From: Fervidibacter sinensis
GTDB lineage: Bacteria > Armatimonadota > Fervidibacteria > Fervidibacterales > Fervidibacteraceae
DNA length: 64,000 nt
Assembly (NCBI GenBank): GCA_032161045.1
Contig: JAVHTH010000009.1
Reading direction: 5' to 3' (one strand)
A program made the translations under genes and the position numbers. Below the pieces are notes generated by a model. The model saw only the letters and a list, made by a program, of their open reading frames with translations. It made no database searches and was not told where the DNA came from. Shown piece after piece: positions 17,429 to 26,088 of the stretch; the stretch's first letter is position 1; each line of letters begins with the position of its first letter.

Positions 17429-18772
17429 ATGAAGAGGCGTGAGTTTCTCAAGAGCGCGACGCTCGGAAGCATTGGGTTGCTCATTCTGCGCAACCCTAAA
17501 TCGGCGTGGAGTTATCAAGCCAACAACAAACTCAACATGGCATTCGTTGGTGCCGGCGGGCAAGGTGGTGGGTTGATCGGCATCTTTTCCGGCATGGGCG
17601 AAAATGTCGTGGCGCTTTGCGATGTTGATGACCAAAGGGCAGCCGATTCCTACAAGCGTTTCCCAAACGCCAAGAAGTTTAAGGACTTCCGCAAGATGCT
17701 TGACGAGATGGCGAATGAGATTGACGCAGTTGTCGTTGCAACCCCTGACCACACCCACGCTGTCGCATCAGTTGCAGCGATGAAACTCGGCAAACATGTC
17801 TATTGCGAAAAGCCGTTGACTTGGTGCATCGGAGAAGCGAGAGTTATGCGGCAGGTCGCTTTGGAGAAGAAAGTGGTCACACAGATGGGCAACCAAGGGA
17901 CAGGTGATAACAACCTCAGGCGAGCAGTCCAAGTTGTTTGGTCAGGCGTGATCGGTCAAGTTCGCGAAGTTCACATATGGAGCAACCGACCAATTTGGCC
18001 GCAAGGAATGGACAGACCGAAAGAGACTCCACCTGTCCCGCCCCACCTTGACTGGGACTTGTGGCTTGGTCCGGCACCGTATCGCCCCTACCATCCCGAT
18101 TACCTTCCTTTCCGTTGGCGTGGCTGGTGCGATTTTGGAACAGGCGCACTCGGCGACATGGGTTGCCATACGATGAACATGCCCGTCATGGCTCTGAAAT
18201 TGCACGAAGCAATTGCCGAAGGTAAAACAATCGTTGTTGAAGCCGAACATTCAGGTTGCAACGGCGAAAGTTACCCCACTTGGTCTATCGTCCGCTATTA
18301 CTTCCCCGAAAGAGGCAATTTGCCATCTGTGACCCTAACTTGGTATGACGGTGGTAAGAAACCACCAGCCGAGGTTTTGCCTGAGGGTCTGTCACCAGAC
18401 AAGTTACCCGGCAGCGGTGCATTGCTCATTGGGGACAAAGGGGTAATGTATTCGCCCGGCGATTACGCTGGCGATTGGAGGCTCTTGCCCGCCGAGCAAT
18501 TCAAGGATTTCCAACCGCCAGAGTTGACAATGCTGCCTCGTTCGCCCGGTCACCATCGCGAGTTCGTTCTCGCTTGCAAAGGCGAAAACATCAAACCAAT
18601 GTCAAACTTCGTTGACTACGCAGCCTACTTGACAGAAATTGTGTTGCTTGGGAACTTGGCGATTCGGCTGGGGCAGAAAGTTGTTTGGAATGCAAAGCAA
18701 GGTCGCGTCATCGGTAACCCTGATGCAGAACCGCTGGTCATGCGACCTTACCGTGAAGGCTGGAAGTTGTGA
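17429..18772 (+). CDS. Tat-exported Gfo/Idh/MocA oxidoreductase, subfamily A, copy 2
   Basis: 447 residues; the start is ATG 17429 (GTG 17426 also possible) after AAGGAGGGTG. Leader KRREFLKSATLGSIGLLIL, then AWSYQANNKLN, Rossmann GAGGQGGGLI, CDVDDQRAA, TPDHTHAVA, HVYCEKPLTW, TQMGNQG, WDLWLGPAPYRPYHPDY and GDMGCHT. It keeps all residues shared with copies 1, 3 and 4. It is closest to copy 4 (23105), sharing the REVH..W..RPIWPQG segment that copies 1 and 3 lack, so the copies appear to fall into pairs. Periplasmic sugar redox or glycosidase role inferred. Confidence 0.88.
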   Translation: MKRREFLKSATLGSIGLLILRNPKSAWSYQANNKLNMAFVGAGGQGGGLIGIFSGMGENVVALCDVDDQRAADSYKRFPNAKKFKDFRKMLDEMANEIDAVVVATPDHTHAVASVAAMKLGKHVYCEKPLTWCIGEARVMRQVALEKKVVTQMGNQGTGDNNLRRAVQVVWSGVIGQVREVHIWSNRPIWPQGMDRPKETPPVPPHLDWDLWLGPAPYRPYHPDYLPFRWRGWCDFGTGALGDMGCHTMNMPVMALKLHEAIAEGKTIVVEAEHSGCNGESYPTWSIVRYYFPERGNLPSVTLTWYDGGKKPPAEVLPEGLSPDKLPGSGALLIGDKGVMYSPGDYAGDWRLLPAEQFKDFQPPELTMLPRSPGHHREFVLACKGENIKPMSNFVDYAAYLTEIVLLGNLAIRLGQKVVWNAKQGRVIGNPDAEPLVMRPYREGWKL

Positions 18773-18789
18773 CCGTTTGTCACTTATCC

Positions 18790-18910
18790 GCCGGGGTAGG
18801 TCAACCTGCCCCGGCTTGACAAATTTTTGGTTCCTTGAAAGCCTTACATGTTAGCGTCGCCCCTTGCAAGCGACGGTCGTTAAACTGCCGTGGGGCAAGA
18901 CCGACGCTAC
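18790..18910. repeat. hairpin plus TGTAGCGTCG-type palindromic repeat
   Basis: GCCGGGGTAGGTCAACCTGC then CCCGGC (18790-18815) is a strong hairpin followed by a loose T-rich stretch, so it may also end transcription. At 18851-18910 a second element runs from TTAGCGTCGCCCC to GACGCTAC, with internal complementary arms (CTTGCAAGCGACGG, CCGTGGGGCAAG). Its relative is at 39055-39152. Confidence 0.65.
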
Positions 18911-18978
18911 AAATATGCGTCGCTATGGGTGGAGGATGGTTGTAATGGCTAATTTTCGTGGCAAGGAGGATGACGAAG

Positions 18979-20325
18979 ATGGAGCGATTGGGTAGGCGTG
19001 AGTTTGTCAAGAGGGCTGCGTTAGGGGCAACAGGTTTGGTAGTTTTGCGCAATGCTAAATCTGTCTGGAGTTACCAAGCGAACGAGAAACTCAACATCGC
19101 TTGTGTCGGTGTCGGTGGACACGGATGGTCAAATTTGATGGCGGTGAGTAGCGAAAACATCGTCGCCCTTTGCGATGTGGACGAGCAACATGCGGCACGA
19201 GCGTATCAGCGTTACGCCGATGTCCCCAAATTCTCTGACTTTCGCGAGATGCTTGACAAAATGCACAAACAAATTGACGCCGTTGTCGTCACAACCCCTG
19301 ACCACACTCACGCTGTTGTTTCAGTTGCAGCGATGAAACTCGGCAAGCATGTTTATTGCGAAAAGCCATTGACGAGAACTGTTTACGAAGCGAGGGTGAT
19401 GCGGGAGACCGCAGCGAAACACAAAGTTGTGACGCAAATGGGCAATCAAGGCAGCGCGACTGAAGGGTTAAGGCGAGCGGTTGAACTTGCATGGGCAGGG
19501 GTCATCGGTGAAATTCGCGAGGCGCATGTTTGGTTCGGCGGAGGGAATCATCCTGCTGACAGACCGAGGGAAGAACAAACGCCACCTGAAGGCTTCAACT
19601 GGGACTTGTGGCTTGGACCTGCCCCATATCGTCCATTCCACTCGGCTTACATTCGCGGCGCTTGGCGCAACTGGAGGGCATTTGGGACTGGCGTTTTGGG
19701 CGACTTTGGTTGCCACACATCCAATTTGGCTTTCAGAGCATTGAGGCTTGACATGCTTTGGGACCCAAAGGTCAAGCGCCCCGCAAGGGCTGTCATCCGT
19801 GTGAGCGCAGAAGCGTCGGAAATTCACCCGGAAACTTACTCTCGTTGGGTCATCGTCCGTTATGAATTTCCCGCTCGCGGTAATTTGCCGCCTGTCAAGT
19901 TGACTTGGTATAACGGTGGACCGAGACCACCCGAGGAAATTTTGCGAGATTTGGGTCAACCGATGACGGACGCGGGCTGCCTATTGCTTGGAACGAAGGG
20001 AGCAATTTTCTCCGATTGTCCGTGGAACACCCGCTTTACTTTGTTGCCGCGTAACAAATTTGAGGGCTTCCAAGGACCACCTCCAACTTTGCCAAGGTCA
20101 CCGGGGCACCACGCTGAATGGATTCTCGCATGCAAAGGGAAAGGACCGAAGCCGTTCTCAAGTTTTGACATCGGCGGACCGCTCACCGAAATGATTTTGC
20201 TCGGCAATGTCGCATTGCTTGTTGGTCACCCGATTGAATATGACCCGCTAACGGGACGAATTGTCAATTGCTCAGAAGCCAACCGGTTCTTGCATCGCGA
20301 ATATAGGGCTGGTTGGTCGCTTTAG
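18979..20325 (+). CDS. Tat-exported Gfo/Idh/MocA oxidoreductase, subfamily A, copy 3
   Basis: 448 residues from ATG 18979, placed 10 bases after AAGGAGGA; the frame is open from 18958. Leader GRREFVKRAALGATGLVVL, VWSYQANEKLN, Rossmann GVGGHGWSNL, CDVDEQHAA, TPDHTHAVV, HVYCEKPLTR, TQMGNQGSATEGLRRAVE, WDLWLGPAPYRPFH and GDFGCHT. It is closest to copy 1 (shared LLLGTKG, NTRFxLLP and C-terminal LVGHPIEYDPLTG). The gap before it holds hairpin repeats. Function as inferred for copy 1. Confidence 0.88.
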   Translation: MERLGRREFVKRAALGATGLVVLRNAKSVWSYQANEKLNIACVGVGGHGWSNLMAVSSENIVALCDVDEQHAARAYQRYADVPKFSDFREMLDKMHKQIDAVVVTTPDHTHAVVSVAAMKLGKHVYCEKPLTRTVYEARVMRETAAKHKVVTQMGNQGSATEGLRRAVELAWAGVIGEIREAHVWFGGGNHPADRPREEQTPPEGFNWDLWLGPAPYRPFHSAYIRGAWRNWRAFGTGVLGDFGCHTSNLAFRALRLDMLWDPKVKRPARAVIRVSAEASEIHPETYSRWVIVRYEFPARGNLPPVKLTWYNGGPRPPEEILRDLGQPMTDAGCLLLGTKGAIFSDCPWNTRFTLLPRNKFEGFQGPPPTLPRSPGHHAEWILACKGKGPKPFSSFDIGGPLTEMILLGNVALLVGHPIEYDPLTGRIVNCSEANRFLHREYRAGWSL

Positions 20326-20334
20326 TCCTGAAGG

Positions 20335-20387
20335 GTAGGGGCGGATGAAATCCGCCCGCTTTTCGGGCAGGTTTCACCTGCCCCTAC
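20335..20387. repeat. GTAGGGGC-type palindromic repeat
   Basis: Begins GTAGGGGCGGATGAAATCCG then CCCG, and ends CGGGCAGGTTTCACCTGCCC then CTAC. Two hairpins lie side by side and the outer ends (GTAGGGGC / GCCCCTAC) are complementary. This is the cleanest copy of the family in the window. Confidence 0.75.
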
Positions 20388-20451
20388 GGGTTTTCAATGG
20401 AGGTTTCTACAAAGTCCCTTTGAAGTGAATTTGTCAAGGAGGTGAAGGCGG

Positions 20452-21723
20452 ATGGATGGGGAAAAGTTAACTCGCCGAAGTTTTGTCAAAGTCGCTGCGG
20501 GGGCTGCGTTGAGCGTTCCCGCAATTATCGTCAATTCGCAGCCAAAAACCTTCAAGATCGCTCTCATTGGCTGCGGTGGGCGAGGAAGGGGCGCTGTCCG
20601 AGACATTCACGAGGCGGCGAAACTCTTGGGCGTTGAGGTTAAAATGGTCGCTTTTGGTGATTGGTTTGGAGAGCGTGCCTTGGCTGCTGGCAAGGAATAC
20701 GGTGTCCCACCTGAACGATGCTTCGGTGGTCCAACGGCTTACAAAGAAGTTCTCGCCACCGATGCCGACATCGTGTTGATAGCGGTTGCCCACGCTTTCC
20801 ATCCTTTCTTCGTTGAGGCGGCAGTTAAAGCAGGTAAGCACATTTTCATTGAAAAGCCGATCGCCATTGACCCACCGGGTTGCAGGCGGGCACTTGCTGC
20901 TGCTGAGGAAGCAGAGCGCAAAGGGTTGACAATTGTTGTTGGGACGCAACTTCGCCATGACCACAACTTCATTCTCACTCATCAAGCCGTTGCTGTTGAA
21001 GGTGCCTTAGGTCGGCTTTATGCAGGTCGCGTTAGTCACTGTGGCGGTCATGAAGGTTCAGTTAAACCTGTCAACCCACAAACTGCCGATGACCTGATTC
21101 GCACATGGAAAGACTGGAATTGCCTTTGTGGTGAGAGGGCGCTTCTGGGAGACTGTATCCACCAAATTGATGTTGCATGTTGGTTCGTTGGTCGCCCGCC
21201 GGTTAGTGCGGTCGCTTTTGGTTTCCGCGCCCGTCGTCCCGCCGGCGACCAATATGACTTCTTCAGCATTGACTACGATTTCGGCGAAGGAATCCACATC
21301 CATGCCATGTGCCGCCATATCAACGGCTGCTGGAACTGGGTCGGTCACGAATTCGTTTACGAAAAAGGACGCACCAATGGAGCAGATTTCCCCAATCCGC
21401 AAAACTCACCGATCCCGCCTGATGTTCCGAGAGCGAAGAGCCCGTATGTGCAAGAGCATGTCCATCTGCTTTATCACCTGCTCAAAGGCAAACCGCTCAA
21501 CCAATTGCGCAACCTTGTGTATTCAACGGCTGCAGCAGTCATGGGAAGGCTTTCCGCTTACACTGGTCGGATGGTAACTTGGGACGAAATCATGGTTGAC
21601 CCCAACAAGAACCCCGAACTTTACAACTGGCGCATGAGACCGACGCCAGAAGATTTTGAGCAAGGAACCGTTGAGATGCCTGCCGAAGGAGTCGTGCCCG
21701 TTCCCGGAGTGCCAGCAAGGTAA
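20452..21723 (+). CDS. Tat-exported Gfo/Idh/MocA oxidoreductase, subfamily B, copy 1
   Basis: 423 residues. ATG 20452 follows AAGGAGGTGAAG. Leader TRRSFVKVAAGAALSVPAII, then Rossmann GCGGRGRGAVRDIHEAA, an acidic-strand region MVAFGDWFGERA, HIFIEKPIAIDPPGCRRA with the EKP motif, VVGTQLRHDHNFI, and the substrate-domain DCIHQIDVACWFVGRPPVSA. The C-terminal TYGADFP-like segment reads RTNGADFPNPQNSPIPPD. It is a different branch from the neighbouring subfamily A proteins and nearly a duplicate of the next gene. Substrate unknown; periplasmic redox on a sugar or cyclitol inferred. Confidence 0.88.
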   Translation: MDGEKLTRRSFVKVAAGAALSVPAIIVNSQPKTFKIALIGCGGRGRGAVRDIHEAAKLLGVEVKMVAFGDWFGERALAAGKEYGVPPERCFGGPTAYKEVLATDADIVLIAVAHAFHPFFVEAAVKAGKHIFIEKPIAIDPPGCRRALAAAEEAERKGLTIVVGTQLRHDHNFILTHQAVAVEGALGRLYAGRVSHCGGHEGSVKPVNPQTADDLIRTWKDWNCLCGERALLGDCIHQIDVACWFVGRPPVSAVAFGFRARRPAGDQYDFFSIDYDFGEGIHIHAMCRHINGCWNWVGHEFVYEKGRTNGADFPNPQNSPIPPDVPRAKSPYVQEHVHLLYHLLKGKPLNQLRNLVYSTAAAVMGRLSAYTGRMVTWDEIMVDPNKNPELYNWRMRPTPEDFEQGTVEMPAEGVVPVPGVPAR

Positions 21724-21725
21724 TT

Positions 21726-21755
21726 GCGGGAGGGTAAGGCTCCTGTCAGGCTTGA
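21726..21755. repeat. dispersed GGAGG/CTCCTG repeat unit
   Basis: GCGGGAGGGTAAGGCTCCTG followed by TCAGGCTT, a diverged copy of the unit at 34495, lying between the two subfamily B genes. Confidence 0.55.
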
Positions 21756-21780
21756 GTATTTCACATGTGAGGTGATGACA

Positions 21781-23046
21781 ATGGGCGAGGGAAAGGTCAG
21801 CCGGAGAGATTTTGTCAAAGCAGCGGTAGCAAGTTTGAGTGTCCCGACGATTTTGGTTGCTCAGCAGCGTAAAACTTTCAAAGTCGCTCTCATCGGTTGT
21901 GGCGGTCGTGGGCGAGGTGCTGCCCGAGACATTCACGAGGCAGCAAAACTTTTAGGCGTTGAAATCAAAATGGTCGCTTTCGGCGATTGGTTCAGAGAAC
22001 GGGCTTTGTCTGCCGGCAAGGAATATGGTGTCCCGCCTGAACGGTGCTTTGGTGGTCCGACGGCTTACCGTGAGGTTTTGGCAACCGATGCCGAAATCGT
22101 GTTGATTGCCACTGCCCCCGCTTTCCATCCTGTGTTCGTTGAAGCAGCGATTAAGGCAGGCAAGCACCTGTTCGTTGAAAAGCCGATAGCCATTGACCCC
22201 GTAGGTTGCAGACGAGCCATCGCTGCTGGTGAAGAGGCGGAGCGGAAAGGTTTGGTGGCGGTCGTTGGGACGCAAATGAGGCACGACCATAATTTCATCC
22301 TGACCCACCAAGCGGTAGCCGTTGAAGGTGCGTTGGGTCGTCTCTATGGCGGTCGCATTGGTTTTTGCATTGGTCACATGTTCGCCATCAAGCCTATCAA
22401 CCCCCAAACTCCCGATGACCTTATCCGAACATGGCAAAATTGGGTTTGCCTTTCCGGAGACCACATCGTTGAGCAGCACATTCACAACATTGATGTCGCA
22501 TGTTGGTTCGTCGGTCGTCCACCTGTAAGCGCTGTCGGTTTTGGATTCAGGGCTCGCCGACCTGCTGGCGACCAATACGATTTCTTCAGCGTTGACTATG
22601 ATTTCGGCGAGGGAATTCACATCCACTCAATGTGCCGGCAAATCAATGGCTGCTGGAATTGGACCGGTCAGGATTTTGTTTACGAGAAAGGACGCACTAA
22701 CGGAGCGGATTTCCCTAAGCCAAAGAACTCACCTATCCCACCCGATGTCCCGAGGGCACAAAGTCCGTATGTTCAGGAACATGTGCATTTGCTCTACCAT
22801 GTGCTTAAGGGCAAACCGCTCAACCAATTGCGTGGGCTCGCACTATCAACGGCAGCAGCCATCATGGGTCGGATTTCCGCCTACACTGGCAAGATGGTCA
22901 CATGGGACGAAATCATGGGCGACCCGAACAAGAATCCTGAACTTTACAACTTGCAACTGAAGCCAACGCCCGAAGACTTTGAGCGAGGCACCGTTGAAAT
23001 CCCGCAAGAAAATGTCGTGCCCGTCCCCGGAGTCCCAGCGAGGTGA
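21781..23046 (+). CDS. Tat-exported Gfo/Idh/MocA oxidoreductase, subfamily B, copy 2
   Basis: 421 residues from ATG 21781, spaced correctly after GAGGTG; the open frame extends to 21724 through a repeat. Leader SRRDFVKAAVASLSVPTILV, Rossmann GCGGRGRGAARDIHEAA, MVAFGDWF, HLFVEKPIAIDPVGCRRA, VVGTQMRHDHNFI, QHIHNIDVACWFVGRPP, and a C-terminus (PVPGVPAR) identical to that of the previous gene. It is a recent tandem duplicate by eye. Residues differ mainly around the CHCGGHEG/IGFCIGHM segment, which may set substrate preference. Confidence 0.88.
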   Translation: MGEGKVSRRDFVKAAVASLSVPTILVAQQRKTFKVALIGCGGRGRGAARDIHEAAKLLGVEIKMVAFGDWFRERALSAGKEYGVPPERCFGGPTAYREVLATDAEIVLIATAPAFHPVFVEAAIKAGKHLFVEKPIAIDPVGCRRAIAAGEEAERKGLVAVVGTQMRHDHNFILTHQAVAVEGALGRLYGGRIGFCIGHMFAIKPINPQTPDDLIRTWQNWVCLSGDHIVEQHIHNIDVACWFVGRPPVSAVGFGFRARRPAGDQYDFFSVDYDFGEGIHIHSMCRQINGCWNWTGQDFVYEKGRTNGADFPKPKNSPIPPDVPRAQSPYVQEHVHLLYHVLKGKPLNQLRGLALSTAAAIMGRISAYTGKMVTWDEIMGDPNKNPELYNLQLKPTPEDFERGTVEIPQENVVPVPGVPAR

Positions 23047-23104
23047 AATGTTTGTTGGGGGCAAAGACTTTCGCCAAACCGAAAATTTTTGGAGGTGACC
23101 TTTT

Positions 23105-24415
23105 ATGTCAGAAATCGGGAGACGCCAGTTCGTGAAAAAAATCGCTTTAGGCGGTGCAGCGTTTTTCGTTTTGCGTAACTCCAAAGCAGTTTGGAGTTAC
23201 CAAGCCAACGAGAAGTTGAACTTGGCTTTTGTCGGCGCTGGGGGTCGCGGTGCTGCACTCATTGACGAGTTTGCGAAGTTAGGCGAAAACATCGTCGCGC
23301 TCTGCGATGTTGACTGGCGGATGGCTGCAGGTTCGTTCCAAAAGTTCCCGAACGCAAAGCGCTATCAAGACTTTCGCAAAATGTTTGATGAGATGGCGAA
23401 TGAGATTGATGCTGTTGTCGTTGCAACCGCTGACCACACCCACGCAGTTGTCTCCGTCGCTGCGATGAAATTGGGCAAACATGTTTACTGCGAGAAACCG
23501 CTGACCTATTGCATTTATGAGGCTCGTGTGATGCGGAAGGTCGCTCAAGAGCGAAAAGTTGCGACTCAAATGGGCAATCAAGGGATGGGGAGCAGTGGGA
23601 CGAGACAGTTGATTGAAATCATTCGTTCCGGCGCTATTGGTCATGTCCGCGAAGTTCACTTGTGGACTGACCGACCAATTTGGCCACAAGGGGTTGACAG
23701 ACCGAAAGATACACCCCCTGTCCCGAAAGAACTCAATTGGGACTTGTGGATTGGTCCGGCACCGTATCGCCCCTACCATCCTGCCTATCACCCGTTTAAC
23801 TGGCGCGGTTGGATTGACTTTGGGACGGGCGCATTGGGTGACATAGGTTGCCATGTTTTTCCACTTCCGTTCTTGGCACTCAATTTGGGCTATCCAACTT
23901 CCGTTGTGGCGATTTCCTCAGGTCACAACAACGAAACTTACCCGCGATGGTCAATCGTCCAGTATGAGTTCCCCGCTCGCGGCAATTTGCCACCTGTCAG
24001 GCTGACTTGGTATGATGGCGGGCAGAAACCGTCTCCGGATCTGCTCAAGGACATTTTGAAAGGAGAGCAAATTCCCGATAACGGACATCTGTTCATCGGC
24101 GACAAAGGAGTTGTTTTCAACGGTCGGTTGTTGCCCGCTGATCGGTTCAGGGATTACCAGCCTCCCGAACCGACCTTGCCGAGAGCACCTCAAGACAACC
24201 ATTACCTTGAATGGATTCAAGCGTGCAAAACTGGCTCACCGACAATGTCAAACTTTGACTTTGCAGGCTTGGTGACCGAAGTCGTTCTGCTCGGCAATGT
24301 CGCATTGTTGACAGGCGAAAAGATTGAATTCATGCCATTGACGATGAAAGCGAGAGGTTGCCCAGAAGCAGACCGATATATTCGGCGCGAATACAGAAAA
24401 GGTTGGGAGTTGTGA
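23105..24415 (+). CDS. Tat-exported Gfo/Idh/MocA oxidoreductase, subfamily A, copy 4
   Basis: 436 residues; ATG 23105 after TTGGAGGTGACC. Leader GRRQFVKKIALGGAAFFVL, VWSYQANEKLN, Rossmann GAGGRGAALI, CDVDWRMAA, TADHTHAVV (Ala instead of Pro), HVYCEKPLTY, TQMGNQG, WDLWIGPAPYRPYHPAY and GDIGCHV (Val in place of Thr/Asn). Closest to copy 2. It ends 26 bases before the GH10 gene, the tightest spacing in the array, so the two are likely translated from one transcript. Confidence 0.88.
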   Translation: MSEIGRRQFVKKIALGGAAFFVLRNSKAVWSYQANEKLNLAFVGAGGRGAALIDEFAKLGENIVALCDVDWRMAAGSFQKFPNAKRYQDFRKMFDEMANEIDAVVVATADHTHAVVSVAAMKLGKHVYCEKPLTYCIYEARVMRKVAQERKVATQMGNQGMGSSGTRQLIEIIRSGAIGHVREVHLWTDRPIWPQGVDRPKDTPPVPKELNWDLWIGPAPYRPYHPAYHPFNWRGWIDFGTGALGDIGCHVFPLPFLALNLGYPTSVVAISSGHNNETYPRWSIVQYEFPARGNLPPVRLTWYDGGQKPSPDLLKDILKGEQIPDNGHLFIGDKGVVFNGRLLPADRFRDYQPPEPTLPRAPQDNHYLEWIQACKTGSPTMSNFDFAGLVTEVVLLGNVALLTGEKIEFMPLTMKARGCPEADRYIRREYRKGWEL

Positions 24416-24440
24416 ACATCAGGCTTTTGGAGGTGTCGGC

Positions 24441-25775
24441 ATGAAGCGAAGGGATTTTGTGACAATGATGTTTGGCGTTGCTGGCGTTTCAATTCTGGGC
24501 AAAGGGGTGCGGAGGAAAGTGGATGAAGTGATGGCTCAAGACGAAGAATTGCTTGCAACTGCCAAGGAACGAATTGAGCGTTATAAAAAAGGCGAAGTCA
24601 CAATCATCGTCAGAACCCCGGACGGCAAGCCAACCAGAAACGCTCAATTGACATTGACACAAACCCGTCACGCCTTCCTGTTCGGCTGCAACATTTTCCG
24701 CTGGGGGCGAATTCCCGACCCGAAGCGCGAGGAACTTTATCGCGAACGATTTGCCGCCATTTTCAACTACGCTACACTGCCGTTTTACTGGGCACCTTAC
24801 GAATGGGTGCGTGGTAAGCCAAACCACGAATACATTGACCAAGTCGTTGAGTGGTGTCTACAACATGGAATAACCTGTAAAGGTCACCCACTCGTTTGGG
24901 ACAGCCCAGCAAGTTCGCCGGACCATTGGCTTCCCGACGACCACGCCGAAATTGAAAAATTGTCAACAGGTCGCGTCCGGGAGATTGTTAAGCGCTTTGC
25001 TGGCAGGATTGATATTTGGGATGTCGTCAACGAACCAACTCACCTTTCACCGCGAAGCCCGAACAAAACGAAGATGGCTGCATGGGGAATGGCAATCGGG
25101 CCTGTGGCTTACACGGCATTGCACCTGAAAGTTGCCCGAGAGGCTAATCCGAAGGCGACTTTACTTGTCAACGATTACCGAACAGATGAAGCCTACCGGA
25201 AAATACTGCAGCAACTCAAGGACGAAAATGGACGCTGGCTTTTTGATGCCATCGGCATTCAAAGCCACATGCACGGTGGTGTTTGGTCGGTGCAGCGGAC
25301 ATGGGAAATTTGTGAACGGTTCGCTCAACTTGGCTTGCCTTTGCATTTCACTGAAACGACCATCGGCAGCGGTTCACCGGCAGGTTTTGGAAGGTGGGGA
25401 CAAACGACCCCCGAAGGCGAAGAAAAGCAAGCAGAGGCAACAGTGAGATTTTACACGCTTCTGTTTTCTCATCCCTCAGTTGAAGCGATCACTTGGTGGG
25501 ACTTTTCCGACGACGGCGCGTGGATGGGAGCACCTGCTGGTTGGCTGCGACGGGACATGTCACCCAAACCCGTTTACGAACGAATGCTTGAACTCATCAA
25601 GGGCGAATGGTGGACGAAAGCAAAAGGCACGACCGATAAAGAAGGCAAGTGGCAAACGAAAGCCTTTTACGGCGAGTATGAATTGAAAATCCGAACGCAA
25701 GATGGTCGCGAGATTACGCAGAAGTTGGCTGTCCGCAAAGGTGCTGATAACCGCGTTGAAATCCGGCTGCCATAA
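24441..25775 (+). CDS. Tat-exported GH10 endo-xylanase-like glycoside hydrolase
   Basis: 444 residues. A twin-arginine leader (MKRRDFVTMMFGVAGVSIL) is followed by a short beta domain (VTIIVRTPDGKPTRNAQLTL), then the GH10 barrel. Acid/base Glu198 is in DVVNEPTHL and nucleophile Glu305 in HFTETTIGS; GHPLVWDS and AITWWDFSDDGAWMGAPAG complete the active site. A C-terminal beta segment follows. GH10 enzymes cleave beta-1,4-xylan and some beta-glucans by a retaining mechanism. It directly follows six exported oxidoreductases, so it may release sugars that they oxidise. Confidence 0.93.
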   Translation: MKRRDFVTMMFGVAGVSILGKGVRRKVDEVMAQDEELLATAKERIERYKKGEVTIIVRTPDGKPTRNAQLTLTQTRHAFLFGCNIFRWGRIPDPKREELYRERFAAIFNYATLPFYWAPYEWVRGKPNHEYIDQVVEWCLQHGITCKGHPLVWDSPASSPDHWLPDDHAEIEKLSTGRVREIVKRFAGRIDIWDVVNEPTHLSPRSPNKTKMAAWGMAIGPVAYTALHLKVAREANPKATLLVNDYRTDEAYRKILQQLKDENGRWLFDAIGIQSHMHGGVWSVQRTWEICERFAQLGLPLHFTETTIGSGSPAGFGRWGQTTPEGEEKQAEATVRFYTLLFSHPSVEAITWWDFSDDGAWMGAPAGWLRRDMSPKPVYERMLELIKGEWWTKAKGTTDKEGKWQTKAFYGEYELKIRTQDGREITQKLAVRKGADNRVEIRLP

Positions 25776-26088
25776 TATTGACAGGCTTTCAGCAGTCGTC
25801 TGAACACTTGACATGCAAAAATCCTGTGGTCTTCAGACCGCAGTTTTTGACAAATTCGGAGGGCACGCCTACAGGCGTGCCGAATTTTTTCCGTAGAGAC
25901 GGATGAAATCCGATTGGAGTTTTCAGGCAGGCTTCGCCTGCCCCTACAAATTTCTTTCGGTCTGGCGATAGCACGATCCTCCGAATTGACTCAATGCGGT
26001 CGCAAAATGAGCAAATGAGGGGTAACAAACTTCAGCGCGCTTTGAAGGGGGATTTCTACAAATCCAATTTGCACAAGGGGTGAATCGG
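25776..26088. repeat. composite palindromic repeats in gene-free gap
   Basis: No gene. Three hairpins: CTGTGGTCTTCAGACCGCAG (25824-25843), GGCACGCCTACAGGCGTGCC (25862-25881) and a GTAGGGGC-family copy at 25893-25947 ending CAGGCTTCGCCTGCCCCTAC. The region after 25950 shows nothing further that I can name. Confidence 0.7.

Noticed and set aside
20335..20387. GTAGGGGC hairpins read as Rho-independent terminators
   Set aside because: They lack a following T run, occur in several orientations, and have a conserved sequence beyond the stem, which suits a dispersed repeat better.
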